Of a stretch of DNA of 64,000 nt, positions 50,920 through 60,540 are shown in pieces. The notes beneath the pieces were generated by a model, which was not told the DNA's origin, did not search any database, and saw only the letters and a list, made by a program, of their open reading frames with translations. How positions within the stretch are numbered: position 1 is the first letter of the stretch; each line of letters starts with the position of its first letter. Location of the stretch: the NCBI RefSeq assembly GCF_020084865.1, contig NZ_CP071953.1, positions 2,542,001 through 2,606,000 of the forward strand, read 5' to 3'. A program made the translations under genes and the position numbers. This DNA is from Candidatus Kaistella beijingensis (GTDB lineage: Bacteria > Bacteroidota > Bacteroidia > Flavobacteriales > Weeksellaceae).

Positions 50920-51462
50920 TTAAAAACCAATCACCGGTTCATAAAACTCTTCCTCCATCACACCAAACTGCTGCGATAAAAGTTTTATTCCTTCTATATT
51001 TCTCAAGAAATTTTCGTCCGTGGAATTCACAGGAATTGAACCCATTTCAGTCTTTAAAGTTACTGCTCCGTTTAGATTTTGAATCTCAGATTTTCCGAAA
51101 GTAAGTTTTCGGAAATAGTTTTCAGAGTTTTGAGCCGTTTCTTCAAAATTTTCCGGATAAATTAAAACGCCGCCCGAAACGATAGTCTTTAATAAAACAT
51201 CAAGATTTTCGGTTGGGATTTCATCAGTAATTAAAACAATATTGGGATGAAAAGTTGCTGCATTTTCAATATCAGAAGTTTCAAAAATAACAAAATCATT
51301 TTCATGTGTCGATGAACTTCCGCCATGTAAAAAGTAATCAAAATCTTTTCTGTTAAAATCTAAAACTTCCTTCAAAAGCTTAGCCACAGAAGGAATTGAA
51401 CTTAAAACAAGAACTCTGGTTTTATTCTTTGAATACTCGAAAATCTCTGAAATATCGGACAT
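50920..51462 (-). CDS. Protein of unknown function, Mur-ligase-like fragment
   Basis: 180 residues from the ATG at 51462, which lies 4 bp after the upstream lipoprotein stop; the in-frame ATG at 51495 would overlap it. KNKTRVLVLSSIPSVAKLLK, then DYFLHGGSS and PNIVLITDEIPTENL recall parts of MurC/Mpl central domains, but the ATP-binding GT(G)KT loop is missing, so ligase activity is not expected. It is last in a four-gene operon with a Nudix hydrolase, acyltransferase and lipoprotein. Confidence 0.55.
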   Translation of the reverse strand: MSDISEIFEYSKNKTRVLVLSSIPSVAKLLKEVLDFNRKDFDYFLHGGSSSTHENDFVIFETSDIENAATFHPNIVLITDEIPTENLDVLLKTIVSGGVLIYPENFEETAQNSENYFRKLTFGKSEIQNLNGAVTLKTEMGSIPVNSTDENFLRNIEGIKLLSQQFGVMEEEFYEPVIGF

Positions 51463-51466
51463 TGAA

Positions 51467-51904
51467 TTATTTTGAAGAATCGACGTTGGAATCAATAATT
51501 TGCTGAAAAACGCTGACGATGTTATTCCATCGAGGTCGGTCGTTTTCCATGATAAAAGAAGCGTCGGATTTGCTCCCCGAATTGGGACCTTTCTTCACAT
51601 TGATTGAAGTTGAACGATAATCGTAAACCTTTTTCAAATCCTCTCGAATGGTTCTGAAACTGTTTTTTGTCAAGGCATCCTCGATATTTTTTAACTCCTC
51701 ACCGGAAACTTTGAAATCCTTTTTCATCTTTTTTCCTTCGCCTTCAAAAGAATAATGTGCAGTGTTTCCCTTAATCCAAAGGTTCTCGTAAATCGGCGCA
51801 TAACCACCATGACGAGCGAAACTGTAATCAAAATCCGAATATTTTTTGTTGGCGTTGCACGAAGCAAGAACTGCGAGAATAAACAGCACAAAAAGTTTTT
51901 TCAT
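51467..51904 (-). CDS. Small lipoprotein of unknown function
   Basis: 145 residues. MKKLFVLFILAVLASC is an SPII signal (Cys16). The mature part (YSDFDYSFARHGGYAPIYEN, then GKKMKKDFKVSGEELKNIED) was not assigned to a named domain. It sits between a lysophospholipid acyltransferase and the Mur-ligase-like gene with gaps under 20 bp, so it is part of that operon. Confidence 0.7.
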   Translation of the reverse strand: MKKLFVLFILAVLASCNANKKYSDFDYSFARHGGYAPIYENLWIKGNTAHYSFEGEGKKMKKDFKVSGEELKNIEDALTKNSFRTIREDLKKVYDYRSTSINVKKGPNSGSKSDASFIMENDRPRWNNIVSVFQQIIDSNVDSSK

Positions 51905-51923
51905 TGTAAAATTTTTAAAGATT

Positions 51924-52724
51924 TTAGGTAGTTTTCTCTTCAGATTTTTGGGCTTTTAGTTCCTCATCGTATTCGTGAAGAATGTTGAAATCTTCTGTTT
52001 GTTCAATGGCGTACATGATTTTCTCTAAAATCACTTGTGGATTATCTTCGTCATAATCAATGTCTAAAGGTTTTTTGAAGTGCATGGTTGGTTTTACTCC
52101 GGTCACTTTTACCCTTAAACCTTTTTTGTCGAAAGCTCTTCGAAAACCGTTTATTTTTATAGGAACAACAATTGGTCTTTGATTTTTCACCAATTTTGCG
52201 GTTCCTTTTCGTCCCTGTGCGAAAGCAGAAGTTGTTCCCTGTGGAAAAGTTATTACCCAACCATTGTCGAGCGCTTTCATGATGTTTTCAACCTCGGTTA
52301 AATCGACCATTCTGTTCACGTTTTGACCTTCGGCACGCCAAGTTCTTTTTACAGTAACTGCTCCTGCCAATTTAAAAATTTTAGTCATGATTCCTTTGTT
52401 CATCGTTTCTTCAGCAGCTACATAATAGAAATCGACTTTTGGATTCAGTAGATAAATTGGATTTTTAATGGTGTTCAAATAACCATTGTTGATCGCACAA
52501 AAAGCATGATACATTGCCGCAACATCTGCAAAATACGTTTGATGATTCGACACGAAAAGCACATTGGAATCGGGAAGATCTACCAAATTTTCAGAGCCCG
52601 TGATTTTCAGTTTGTTAAAACCGTTGAATCTGCGGTAAGAAACAATTCCTAAAATAAAGATAATGAGTCTCTTAAGGAAATAAAGATTGCCAAACGCGTC
52701 GGTAAATATGTTTTTCTTCGCCAT
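51924..52724 (-). CDS. PlsC-like lysophospholipid acyltransferase (HX5D variant)
   Basis: 266 residues, one N-terminal hydrophobic segment. The acyltransferase motif reads SNHQTYFAD, with five residues between His and Asp instead of the usual four. Motif III is FPQGTTS, in place of FPEGT. It probably transfers acyl groups to lysophosphatidic acid or a related lipid at the inner membrane. It follows the CoA-type Nudix gene by 26 bp and precedes the lipoprotein by 19 bp. Confidence 0.85.
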   Translation of the reverse strand: MAKKNIFTDAFGNLYFLKRLIIFILGIVSYRRFNGFNKLKITGSENLVDLPDSNVLFVSNHQTYFADVAAMYHAFCAINNGYLNTIKNPIYLLNPKVDFYYVAAEETMNKGIMTKIFKLAGAVTVKRTWRAEGQNVNRMVDLTEVENIMKALDNGWVITFPQGTTSAFAQGRKGTAKLVKNQRPIVVPIKINGFRRAFDKKGLRVKVTGVKPTMHFKKPLDIDYDEDNPQVILEKIMYAIEQTEDFNILHEYDEELKAQKSEEKTT

Positions 52725-52750
52725 GTATCAATTAAACATAATCTGCGAAT

Positions 52751-53380
52751 TTACAAATTTTTCAGTAACTGACTAAATTCACTTAAAATCATTGAAGTGG
52801 CGCCCCAAATTAAATAATTGTTGAAATTTATCACAGGAACTTCAACTCCTCTCGAACTTGGAAGTGCCATCATTTCAGGTTTTTCAATGATATTCAGAAG
52901 TGAGGAAACGGGGAATTCAATTAATTCCACTGCTTCGGTTTCCTGTAAAATGAATTTTGGATTTTTCTTCGTATAGGAAATGAACGGACGAACATAAAAA
53001 TTACTTGGCGGAATATAAATCGGCGACATTTCACGGATGATTCTCACGTAATGTTCGTCAACTCCCATTTCTTCGGAAGTTTCGCGTTTTGCGGTTTGCG
53101 CAAAGTCTTGGTCGGATTCTTCTTTCTTTCCGCCCGGAAGCGAAATTTGTCCGCTGTGTCGGTCGTTTTCGTTGGTACTTCTCACTATCAGCGGAAACCA
53201 CCATTGATCTTCCTTTAAATAAAGAAGAATGTTCACGGCGGCAAATTTTGGATTTCTAGTCAGAATTTCCTCATAGGAAAAAAGCGGACGATACGGCGGC
53301 GAATAAATAGCGTGTGCATGTTCACCGTGAAGTTCAGCATTCTGAATTTTTTTCAACAAATCTCTACCGAAAATTTCCAT
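52751..53380 (-). CDS. CoA pyrophosphatase-type Nudix hydrolase
   Basis: 209 residues. The CoAse signature precedes the Nudix box: RHSGQISLPGGKKEESD, then FAQTAKRETSEEMGV with the catalytic Glu pair. It hydrolyses CoA or acyl-CoA to 4'-phosphopantetheine derivatives and 3',5'-ADP, or related dinucleotides. First gene of the lipid-linked operon, divergent from the acyl-CoA carboxyltransferase gene at 53544. Confidence 0.88.
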   Translation of the reverse strand: MEIFGRDLLKKIQNAELHGEHAHAIYSPPYRPLFSYEEILTRNPKFAAVNILLYLKEDQWWFPLIVRSTNENDRHSGQISLPGGKKEESDQDFAQTAKRETSEEMGVDEHYVRIIREMSPIYIPPSNFYVRPFISYTKKNPKFILQETEAVELIEFPVSSLLNIIEKPEMMALPSSRGVEVPVINFNNYLIWGATSMILSEFSQLLKNL

Positions 53381-53543
53381 ACTGCGAAGTTAAGAAAATC
53401 AATATTGAAAGTGTTTTAAGGAGATGTTAAAGTTTTTTGAAAAAACAATCTCCTGTTTCCTAATCTTACTCCTTATTTTGGCAAATCCTTTATCTACCGT
53501 GTAATTACACAAAATGTTTTATCTTTAGGCAAATTTTTTACGG

Positions 53544-55172
53544 ATGGATTTGGAATTTAATAAAAGAGAAGATCAAAATAAACTCAAACTTGCGGAAATC
53601 AATAGACTGCTCACGGAAATCAAAAAAGGTGGTGGTGAAAAGCGTTTACAAAAACAGCGCGATGAGGGAAAAATGACCGCTCGCGAAAGAATCGAATATC
53701 TTCTCGACAAAAATTCAGAATCCATTGAAATCGGCGCCTTTGCAGGTTACGAAATGTATAAAGAACACGGCGGTTGTCCGAGTGCGGGTGTTGTAGTTAT
53801 GATGGGTTATGTTTCCGGAAAACAATGTTTGGTAGTTGCAAATGATGCCTCTGTAAAAGCAGGAGCTTGGTTTCCGATCACGGCGAAGAAAAATCTTCGG
53901 GCGCAGGAAATTTCCATTGAAAACAAATTGCCGATTATTTATTTGGTAGATTCAGCCGGAGTTTATCTTCCGATGCAGGATGAAATTTTTCCTGATAAAG
54001 AACATTTCGGAAGAATTTTCAGGAATAACGCGAAGATGAGTTCCATGGGAATCATCCAAATTTCTGCGGTGATGGGAAGTTGTGTTGCAGGTGGCGCTTA
54101 TTTGCCGATTATGAGCGATGAAGCCATGATTGTAGACAAAACAGGTTCCATTTTTTTGGCGGGAAGTTATTTGGTAAAAGCGGCGATTGGTGAAAATATC
54201 GACAATGAAACGTTGGGCGGTGCAACAACACACTGCGAAATTTCCGGAGTTACCGATTACAAAGCGAAAGATGATAAAGATGCTTTGGATAGAATAAAGA
54301 ACATCATGAAATCCATCGGTGATTATGAAAAAGCGGGATTTGACCGAACTGAAGGTTTTCCACCGAAAGAAAAGATTGAAAATATTTTCGGTTACATGCC
54401 GGTTTCAAGAGCTGATCAATACGATACTTTTGATATTATAAAATGTCTTGTAGATAATTCCGAATATGAAGAATACAAACCGGATTACGGTAAAACCATC
54501 ATTTGTGCAACCGCAAGAATCGACGGTTGGAGTGTAGGAATTGTTGCCAATCAAAGAAAATTAGTGAAAAGCGGAAAAGGTGAAATGCAGTTTGGTGGCG
54601 TAATTTATTCCGATTCTGCGGATAAGGCGACCCGTTTTATTGCGAATTGTAACCAGAGAAAAATTCCTCTGGTTTTCCTTCAAGATGTAACAGGATTTAT
54701 GGTAGGTTCAAAATCAGAACACGGCGGGATTATTAAGGATGGAGCAAAAATGGTGAACGCAGTTTCCAATTCAGTGGTTCCCAAATTTACGGTGATTACA
54801 GGAAATTCTTATGGCGCAGGAAATTACGCGATGTGCGGAAAAGCTTATGATCCGAGATTAATCGTAGCTTGGCCTTGGTCGGAATTGGCAGTGATGGGCG
54901 GAAGTCAGGCTGCAAAAGTTTTGGCACAAATTCAGGAATCTACCTTAAAAAAACAGGGGAAAGAAATTTCGGAGGAAGAACATCAGGAAATTTTAGACAC
55001 CATTTCAAAACGATATCAAAAACAAACCGAACCGGTTTACGCTGCAGCAAGATTGTGGACCGATGCCATCATCAATCCAGTCGATACCAGAAAATGGATT
55101 TCCATGGGGATTGAAGCGGCAAATCACGCACCGATTACGGAGAAATTTAATTTGGGGGTGATTCAGGTATAA
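53544..55172 (+). CDS. Acyl-CoA carboxylase beta subunit (methylcrotonyl-CoA type)
   Basis: 542 residues, the typical carboxyltransferase length. Two crotonase-like halves. The region DSAGVYLPMQDEIFPDKEHF, FRNNAKMSSMGI, AVMGSCVAGGAYLPIMSDE and IFLAGSYLVKAAIGE matches MCC beta more closely than propionyl-CoA carboxylase beta. The second half has TGFMVGSKSEHGGIIKDGAK. It transfers CO2 from biotin to a branched acyl-CoA, in leucine breakdown if MCC. The biotin carboxylase/BCCP subunit is not encoded nearby. Confidence 0.92.
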   Translation: MDLEFNKREDQNKLKLAEINRLLTEIKKGGGEKRLQKQRDEGKMTARERIEYLLDKNSESIEIGAFAGYEMYKEHGGCPSAGVVVMMGYVSGKQCLVVANDASVKAGAWFPITAKKNLRAQEISIENKLPIIYLVDSAGVYLPMQDEIFPDKEHFGRIFRNNAKMSSMGIIQISAVMGSCVAGGAYLPIMSDEAMIVDKTGSIFLAGSYLVKAAIGENIDNETLGGATTHCEISGVTDYKAKDDKDALDRIKNIMKSIGDYEKAGFDRTEGFPPKEKIENIFGYMPVSRADQYDTFDIIKCLVDNSEYEEYKPDYGKTIICATARIDGWSVGIVANQRKLVKSGKGEMQFGGVIYSDSADKATRFIANCNQRKIPLVFLQDVTGFMVGSKSEHGGIIKDGAKMVNAVSNSVVPKFTVITGNSYGAGNYAMCGKAYDPRLIVAWPWSELAVMGGSQAAKVLAQIQESTLKKQGKEISEEEHQEILDTISKRYQKQTEPVYAAARLWTDAIINPVDTRKWISMGIEAANHAPITEKFNLGVIQV

Positions 55173-55215
55173 TTCAAGATTAAGATTCAAATTTGTTAAA
55201 CTAAAAACTTAAACT

Positions 55216-55836
55216 ATGAAAAAACTAATTTTATTTATGACTTTGATGATTTATACTTCATCATTTTCTCAATGTGTGATCATAGGAAATCCCACCATGA
55301 AAGTTTCTGATGCCGAAACTTATACCGTGGAAAACGATATTGCGCAATGCAAAGATTGCCATCTTTGGGTGAACATTGGCGGAAACAGTGAATTACAGGG
55401 CGATGTAAAACAAAATGCTGTAAAATTAAAAGGAACTTCAGGCGGAAGAACCGTTTTGTCTTTGGTGATGCTTTCTCCACAAGGAGTGGTTCAGTGCAGC
55501 AAAAATATTGACGTTGTGGATGGTGCAATAATCGATACAAATAAAACGGCAGTTTCCACATCTTCAAACTGCGACATTGATTTCACCGATTATAAGGAGG
55601 CGAAGACTTCTGATGGAATTGTCGCCTTTTTACCGGACGGAAAAGAAAACAACTACAAATACGACTGGACGGTTACCTATGAAAACGGCGATCAGAAAAC
55701 CTCCAAAGAAAAGACTCCACAATTTAGTTTTGCAAAAGACAATGGCATTAAAACCGCAACGGTAAAGATTACTTCTGCACGTTGCATCCGCAATTTCACA
55801 AAAACGTACGAAGCGAATTTTTGGAAGTTTTATTAA
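55216..55836 (+). CDS. Secreted protein of unknown function
   Basis: 206 residues with a Sec signal (MKKLILFMTLMIYTSSFSQ). Conserved Cys pairs (CVIIGNP, AQCKDC, SSNCDIDF, SARC) suggest disulfide-stabilised beta-sandwich domains; SNCDIDFTDYKEAKTSDGIV starts the second half. No named domain was assigned. It lies 43 bp after the carboxyltransferase gene and ends at a terminator. Confidence 0.6.
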   Translation: MKKLILFMTLMIYTSSFSQCVIIGNPTMKVSDAETYTVENDIAQCKDCHLWVNIGGNSELQGDVKQNAVKLKGTSGGRTVLSLVMLSPQGVVQCSKNIDVVDGAIIDTNKTAVSTSSNCDIDFTDYKEAKTSDGIVAFLPDGKENNYKYDWTVTYENGDQKTSKEKTPQFSFAKDNGIKTATVKITSARCIRNFTKTYEANFWKFY

Positions 55837-55860
55837 ACTTTGACAACCATACTAATCATA

Positions 55861-55890
55861 AAAAGATTCGGAAATTTCCGAATCTTTTTT
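55861..55890. terminator. Bidirectional terminator
   Basis: AAAAGATTCGGAAA and its exact complement TTTCCGAATCTTTT (55861-55888) form a 28-bp palindrome with extra T, between the convergent secreted-protein gene and ygiD-like gene. Confidence 0.8.
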
Positions 55891-55900
55891 ATACTCAACC

Positions 55901-56728
55901 TCAACCAATCCTCAAGCTCGTCATACTCAAACTTCCACCGATCAATTCATCATTAAATAAAGAAACCTTTTCTGTTTTTTCCTTTAGTCCTAAAGAATAA
56001 ATCAACGGCAAATAATGATCAGGAGTTGGAACTGCATATTGCAAAGCGGTTCCTTGTTTTTGATAATCGATCAAGCTTTGAAAATCTCCGTCGAGAATCA
56101 TGTTGTTGGTTTTTTCACGGGCCTCAATCGCCCAGTCGAAACCGTAACCAATATTGTCGATATTTCGGAAATCTACCATTCTTAAATTGTGTATGATGTT
56201 TCCGCTTCCGATAATTAAAATTCCTTTTTCTCTTAATTTCTGAAGTTTTTTCGCCAAGTCAAAATGGTATTGCGGCGGTTTTCGGTAATCGATACTCAAT
56301 TGAATCACAGGAATATCTGCATTCGGATAAAGATGTTTCAAAACCGACCACGCACCGTGATCGAGTCCCCAATTGTGGTCTTCTTCTACAAAATTGGGAG
56401 CCAAAATTTCCTGCGTTTCTTTTGCCAAATCAGGACTTCCTTTTGCAGGATATTGCACCTCGAAAAGTTCTGGCGGAAAGCCATAAAAATCGTGAATGGT
56501 TTTCGGATTTTCCATGGCGGTGACAAAAGTTCCGTCAGTCAACCAATGCGCAGAGATACAGATGATTGCGTTCGGTTTGGGAATTTCTTTAGAAATATTT
56601 CTAAATCCCTGCACGAAAATATTTTCCTCAACCGCATTCATCGGCGAACCGTGTCCGAGAAAAAGAACGGGCATTTTTTCGGTCGTCTTAAAACCGTCGG
56701 AAATGTTGGAAAATTCGTTTAAGTTCAT
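55901..56728 (-). CDS. ygiD: 4,5-DOPA dioxygenase extradiol (YgiD/LigB family)
   Basis: 275 residues. LigB-type motifs: LFLGHGSPMNAV (first His), ISAHWLTDG (second His), TIHDFYGFP, DHGAWSVLKHLYP and IIGSGNIIHNLR. It belongs to the zinc- or iron-binding extradiol family; E. coli YgiD opens the DOPA ring, while the natural substrate here is not known. The neighbouring genes do not suggest a pathway. Confidence 0.9.
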   Translation of the reverse strand: MNLNEFSNISDGFKTTEKMPVLFLGHGSPMNAVEENIFVQGFRNISKEIPKPNAIICISAHWLTDGTFVTAMENPKTIHDFYGFPPELFEVQYPAKGSPDLAKETQEILAPNFVEEDHNWGLDHGAWSVLKHLYPNADIPVIQLSIDYRKPPQYHFDLAKKLQKLREKGILIIGSGNIIHNLRMVDFRNIDNIGYGFDWAIEAREKTNNMILDGDFQSLIDYQKQGTALQYAVPTPDHYLPLIYSLGLKEKTEKVSLFNDELIGGSLSMTSLRIG

Positions 56729-56809
56729 AATTAAGTTTTAAGACCGAATTCTGAAGTCCGAAGATTTCCATACTTTTCTTCGGACTTCGGACATCAAACT
56801 TCTATCTTT

Positions 56810-57319
56810 TTACGCTTTTACAAACTGCAATTCACCTGCAATTTTCACTTCGTCGGAAACTAAAACTCCGCCTGTTTCCAAAGCTGCGTTCCAATTTAAT
56901 CCGAAATCTTTTCTGTTGATTTTTCCTTCGAAAGAGAAACCTGCTTTTGTGTTTCCCCATGGATCCACATTGATTCCACCGAAATCTACGTCCAATTTCA
57001 CGGGTTTTGTAATTCCGTTGATGGTTAAATTTCCTGTAATATCGTCATTCAAAGAATCAGATGAGAAAGTGATGGTTGGGTTTTTTGCTGCGTTGAAGAA
57101 ATCTTCACCTTTCAAATGTGCGTCTCTATCTGCATTGTTGGTGTCGATTGAGTCTGTTTGAATGGTTGCGTTTACCTTTGCATTTTTGAAAGTGTCGTCT
57201 TCTGCTTCAATTTCTGCGCTGAAGTTTCTAAATTCACCTTTAACGTTAGAAATCATCATGTGTTTTACTTTGAAAGTAATTTCACTGTGAGTCGGGTCCA
57301 AATTCCATTTTGTTGCCAT
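56810..57319 (-). CDS. YceI family protein (cytoplasmic form)
   Basis: 169 residues from the ATG at 57319 (MATKWNLDPTHSEITFKVKH); an ATG two codons earlier also exists. Lipocalin-like YceI barrel: VKGEFRNFSAEIEAEDDTF, DAHLKGEDFFNAAKNPTITF, GNLTINGITKPVKLDVDF, RKDFGLNWNAALETGGVLV. It binds polyisoprenoid-like lipids in relatives. Unlike many YceI proteins there is no signal peptide. Single gene. Confidence 0.9.
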   Translation of the reverse strand: MATKWNLDPTHSEITFKVKHMMISNVKGEFRNFSAEIEAEDDTFKNAKVNATIQTDSIDTNNADRDAHLKGEDFFNAAKNPTITFSSDSLNDDITGNLTINGITKPVKLDVDFGGINVDPWGNTKAGFSFEGKINRKDFGLNWNAALETGGVLVSDEVKIAGELQFVKA

Positions 57320-57533
57320 AATCAATATTTTTTGTTGGTTAAATTATGAATGCAAAGATAGATGGATTAAAATTGAACGACATTGATGTATGGTAATTAA
57401 AGAGGGAGGCTCCGAAAGCTCTTTTTAAAAATAGGAAATATTGATGTTGTTGATATTTTAATGAGATTACCACAAATTGATTTTTACTAGATGATGAAGA
57501 AACTTTTAATTAGTTTTGCTGAAAATTTCGACG

Positions 57534-58229
57534 ATGAAAAAATGGTTTTCCTTGATTTTGATTTTCAATCTAATGATGTTTAATTTCGCACAGAAAAATG
57601 ACAGCCTGAAAATTGAAAACAAACGTTTCGACCGCCAATACAAAAAACTTTATGTTCCTGTTGGTTTAATGGCTTCGGGAATTATTTTCGATTCCAACGG
57701 ACGAGAGTCTCTAAAAAATGAAATCGTCGAGGAGAGAAACGAACACCTTTTTGGATTCAGCAATCATTTAGATGACTATGCGCAGTTTGCACCTTTTGTC
57801 GCACTTTACGGATTGGAGTGGATGGGAATGACGCCAAGAACCGATTGGAAAAACCGAACCGCAATGATGATAAAAGGACAGGTCATGAATCTCGGAATGG
57901 TTTATTTGCTGAAAAAAACGTTGAAGAAAACCCGCCCAGATGGAACTGCCTATTCGTTTCCTTCAGGTCACACCGCGAATGCTTTTGCAGGTGCGACAAT
58001 TCTCGCAATTGAATACGGCGAAAATCACAAGTGGGTTCCTTACGCAGCGTACGGAGTTGCGACAGGAGTGGGTTTGATGAGAATGGGGAACAACAAACAT
58101 TATCTTTCCGATGTGCTTTTTGGTGCAGGTTTGGGAATTCTTTCCATGAAAGTGGCGTATTGGACGCATCAATACAAATGGAATCAACCGAAATCGGAGA
58201 AGGATGTATTTGCAGGGGTTATCTATTAA
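57534..58229 (+). CDS. PAP2-family phosphatase, membrane-associated
   Basis: 231 residues from the ATG at 57534; upstream in-frame TTG (57516) is not needed. A signal sequence or anchor (WFSLILIFNLMMFNFAQ) is followed by a PAP2 domain with all three motifs: KKTRPDG (KX6RP-like), SFPSGHTANAF, and NNKHYLSDVLFGAGLG (last His and Asp). It is a lipid or undecaprenyl-phosphate phosphatase in the periplasm. No partner is visible. Confidence 0.9.
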   Translation: MKKWFSLILIFNLMMFNFAQKNDSLKIENKRFDRQYKKLYVPVGLMASGIIFDSNGRESLKNEIVEERNEHLFGFSNHLDDYAQFAPFVALYGLEWMGMTPRTDWKNRTAMMIKGQVMNLGMVYLLKKTLKKTRPDGTAYSFPSGHTANAFAGATILAIEYGENHKWVPYAAYGVATGVGLMRMGNNKHYLSDVLFGAGLGILSMKVAYWTHQYKWNQPKSEKDVFAGVIY

Positions 58230-58333
58230 AACCACCTTCAAGCATCCGTCATCCCACACACAACAACCTGCTATTAACATTCTTTAACAAAATCAATTTT
58301 ATTTCTTAAATTTAGCAACCTAAAATTTTCGAG

Positions 58334-60475
58334 ATGAAATTTTCAAAATTTTCTTTGCTATTCCTCATTACAGGAAGTTTTCTATTGGCACAGAACCAAA
58401 AATATACGATTGCTGAAGCGGTGAACGGACTTCGAAGCAATCTCGCTGTGAAAAATATTTCGCAATTTTCATGGAGCGACGACAACAAATCCTTTTATCA
58501 AGGCGTAAAAAATGGCTATTTAGTGACGGAAGTTCAAAGTATGAAACAGGATACTTTGGTTTCTTTGTTTCAGCTAAATAAAAATTTAGCAGCTGATAGA
58601 AAGTTGAAAAGCTTTCCAAGAATAAATTTCATTAATAAAGATAAAGGTTATTTCACTCAAGGTTCAAAATATTTTTGGGTTCAAAGAAGCGGAAAAGAGT
58701 GGAAAGTAACCGATTGGAATTCTTTGGATGAAAATGCTGAAAACACAGAATTATTAAGTGACAACAGCGGTTTCGTTTACACCGTTAAAAATAATTTGTA
58801 TTTAAACAAAAACGGAAAAGTCGTGGCAATCACCGATGATCAAGACGAAAATATCGTCAATGGAAAATCGGTTCATCAACAGGAATTTGGGATTTCAAAG
58901 GGGATTTTTATTTCGCCCGACAATTCCAAAATTGCGTTCTACAGAATGGACCAAACCATGGTGAATGATTACCCAATCATCGATTGGAGCGTGGTTCCTG
59001 CTGTTAATAAAAATATCAAATATCCAATGGCGGGTTCTAAATCGCATCATGTGACTTTGGGAATTTATGACATTAAAACCAACAAAACTACTTTCGTAAA
59101 AACAGAAGGCGACGCGGAGCAATATCTCACCGTAATCACTTGGAATCCTGATTCAAAGTCCATTTTTATAGGGGTTTTAAACCGTGACCAAAACGATTTG
59201 CAAATGAATCAATACGATGCGGCGAGCGGAAATTTCGTTAAAACTATTTTTGAAGAAAAATCCGATAAATATGTGGAACCACAACATCCGCTAACTTTCT
59301 TCCCAAATTCTACCACCGATTTTATTTGGCAAAGTGAAAGAAGTGGTTTCAATCATTTATTCCATTATAATATCGACAAAGGTTTGATTGCTCAAATCAC
59401 GAAAGGAAATTGGTTGGTTACCGAACTGCTCGGTTTTAATGAAAAAAAGAAGGAAATTTTCTATACTTCAACGCAGGAAACTCCTTTAGAAAGACACCTT
59501 TACAAAGTCAATTGGAATACTTTTAAAACCGAAAAACTGACCGATCAAGCAGGAATGCACACAGGAATTTTGAGCAAAGACGGAAATCATCTGTATGACA
59601 GTTATTCCAACGCAAATAGTCCAAGAATTGTTAATGTTATCAACACGAATACTTTAAAATCGAAAAATTTAATCACGTCCGAAAATACCTTAAAAAATTA
59701 TCAAAGACCTGAAATCAAGAACGTTACGTTAAGCGCAGATGATGGAACTCCACTTTATGGTAAATTGATTTTGCCAACAGATTTTGATGCGAGCAAAAAA
59801 TATCCTGTCATCGTTTATTTGTATAATGGTCCTCATTTACAGTTGATTACGAACAGTTTTCCTGCATCGGGAAATCTTTGGTACGAATATATGGCGCAAC
59901 GTGGTTACATTGTTTTCACGATGGATGGAAGGGGTTCCTCGAATCGTGGACAAAAATTTGAACAGGCAGTTTTCCGTCATTTAGGCGAAACAGAAATGAA
60001 AGACCAACTGAAAGGAGTTGCGTATTTGAAATCACTTCCTTACGTAAATGCCGATAAAATGGGAATTCATGGTTGGAGTTTTGGTGGCTTTATGACCACA
60101 AGTTTTATGCTGAAACATCCTGAAGTTTTCAAAGTTGGCGTTGCAGGCGGTCCCGTTATCGATTGGAATATGTATGAAATTATGTACACCGAACGATACA
60201 TGGATTCCCCACAAAACAATCCCGAAGGTTACAAACAGGCAAATCTTTTGGATAAAGTTCAAAACTTAAAAGGACATTTACTGATGATTCACGGAGCGCA
60301 GGATAATGTGGTAGTTTGGCAACATTCCATCAAGTTTTTGAAAGCGGCGGTTGATAACGGCGTTCAATTGGATTATTTCGTCTATCCAGGTCACGAACAC
60401 AATGTTTTAGGGAAAGACCGAGTTCATTTGATGCAGAAAGTAACGGATTATTTTGATGAATATTTGAAGAAGTAG
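58334..60475 (+). CDS. S9 family peptidase (dipeptidyl-peptidase IV-like)
   Basis: 713 residues with a Sec signal (MKFSKFSLLFLITGSFLLAQ). An N-terminal beta-propeller (about 35-460; FISPDNSKIAFYRMDQ and ITWNPDSKSIFIGVLNRDQN) precedes an alpha/beta hydrolase domain. The catalytic Ser lies in GIHGWSFGGFM (about 581), the Asp in GAQDNVV (about 658) and the His in PGHEHNV (about 690). It probably removes Xaa-Pro dipeptides in the periplasm. Confidence 0.95.
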   Translation: MKFSKFSLLFLITGSFLLAQNQKYTIAEAVNGLRSNLAVKNISQFSWSDDNKSFYQGVKNGYLVTEVQSMKQDTLVSLFQLNKNLAADRKLKSFPRINFINKDKGYFTQGSKYFWVQRSGKEWKVTDWNSLDENAENTELLSDNSGFVYTVKNNLYLNKNGKVVAITDDQDENIVNGKSVHQQEFGISKGIFISPDNSKIAFYRMDQTMVNDYPIIDWSVVPAVNKNIKYPMAGSKSHHVTLGIYDIKTNKTTFVKTEGDAEQYLTVITWNPDSKSIFIGVLNRDQNDLQMNQYDAASGNFVKTIFEEKSDKYVEPQHPLTFFPNSTTDFIWQSERSGFNHLFHYNIDKGLIAQITKGNWLVTELLGFNEKKKEIFYTSTQETPLERHLYKVNWNTFKTEKLTDQAGMHTGILSKDGNHLYDSYSNANSPRIVNVINTNTLKSKNLITSENTLKNYQRPEIKNVTLSADDGTPLYGKLILPTDFDASKKYPVIVYLYNGPHLQLITNSFPASGNLWYEYMAQRGYIVFTMDGRGSSNRGQKFEQAVFRHLGETEMKDQLKGVAYLKSLPYVNADKMGIHGWSFGGFMTTSFMLKHPEVFKVGVAGGPVIDWNMYEIMYTERYMDSPQNNPEGYKQANLLDKVQNLKGHLLMIHGAQDNVVVWQHSIKFLKAAVDNGVQLDYFVYPGHEHNVLGKDRVHLMQKVTDYFDEYLKK

Positions 60476-60540
60476 GGAGCTGGAAGTTGGGTGTTGGAAG
60501 ATGGGTGTTGGAAGATGGAAGATTGATGTTCTTTCTAAAG

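Noticed and set aside
50920..51462. Functional Mur ligase
   Set aside because: Only weak similarity and no ATP-binding loop; called unknown.
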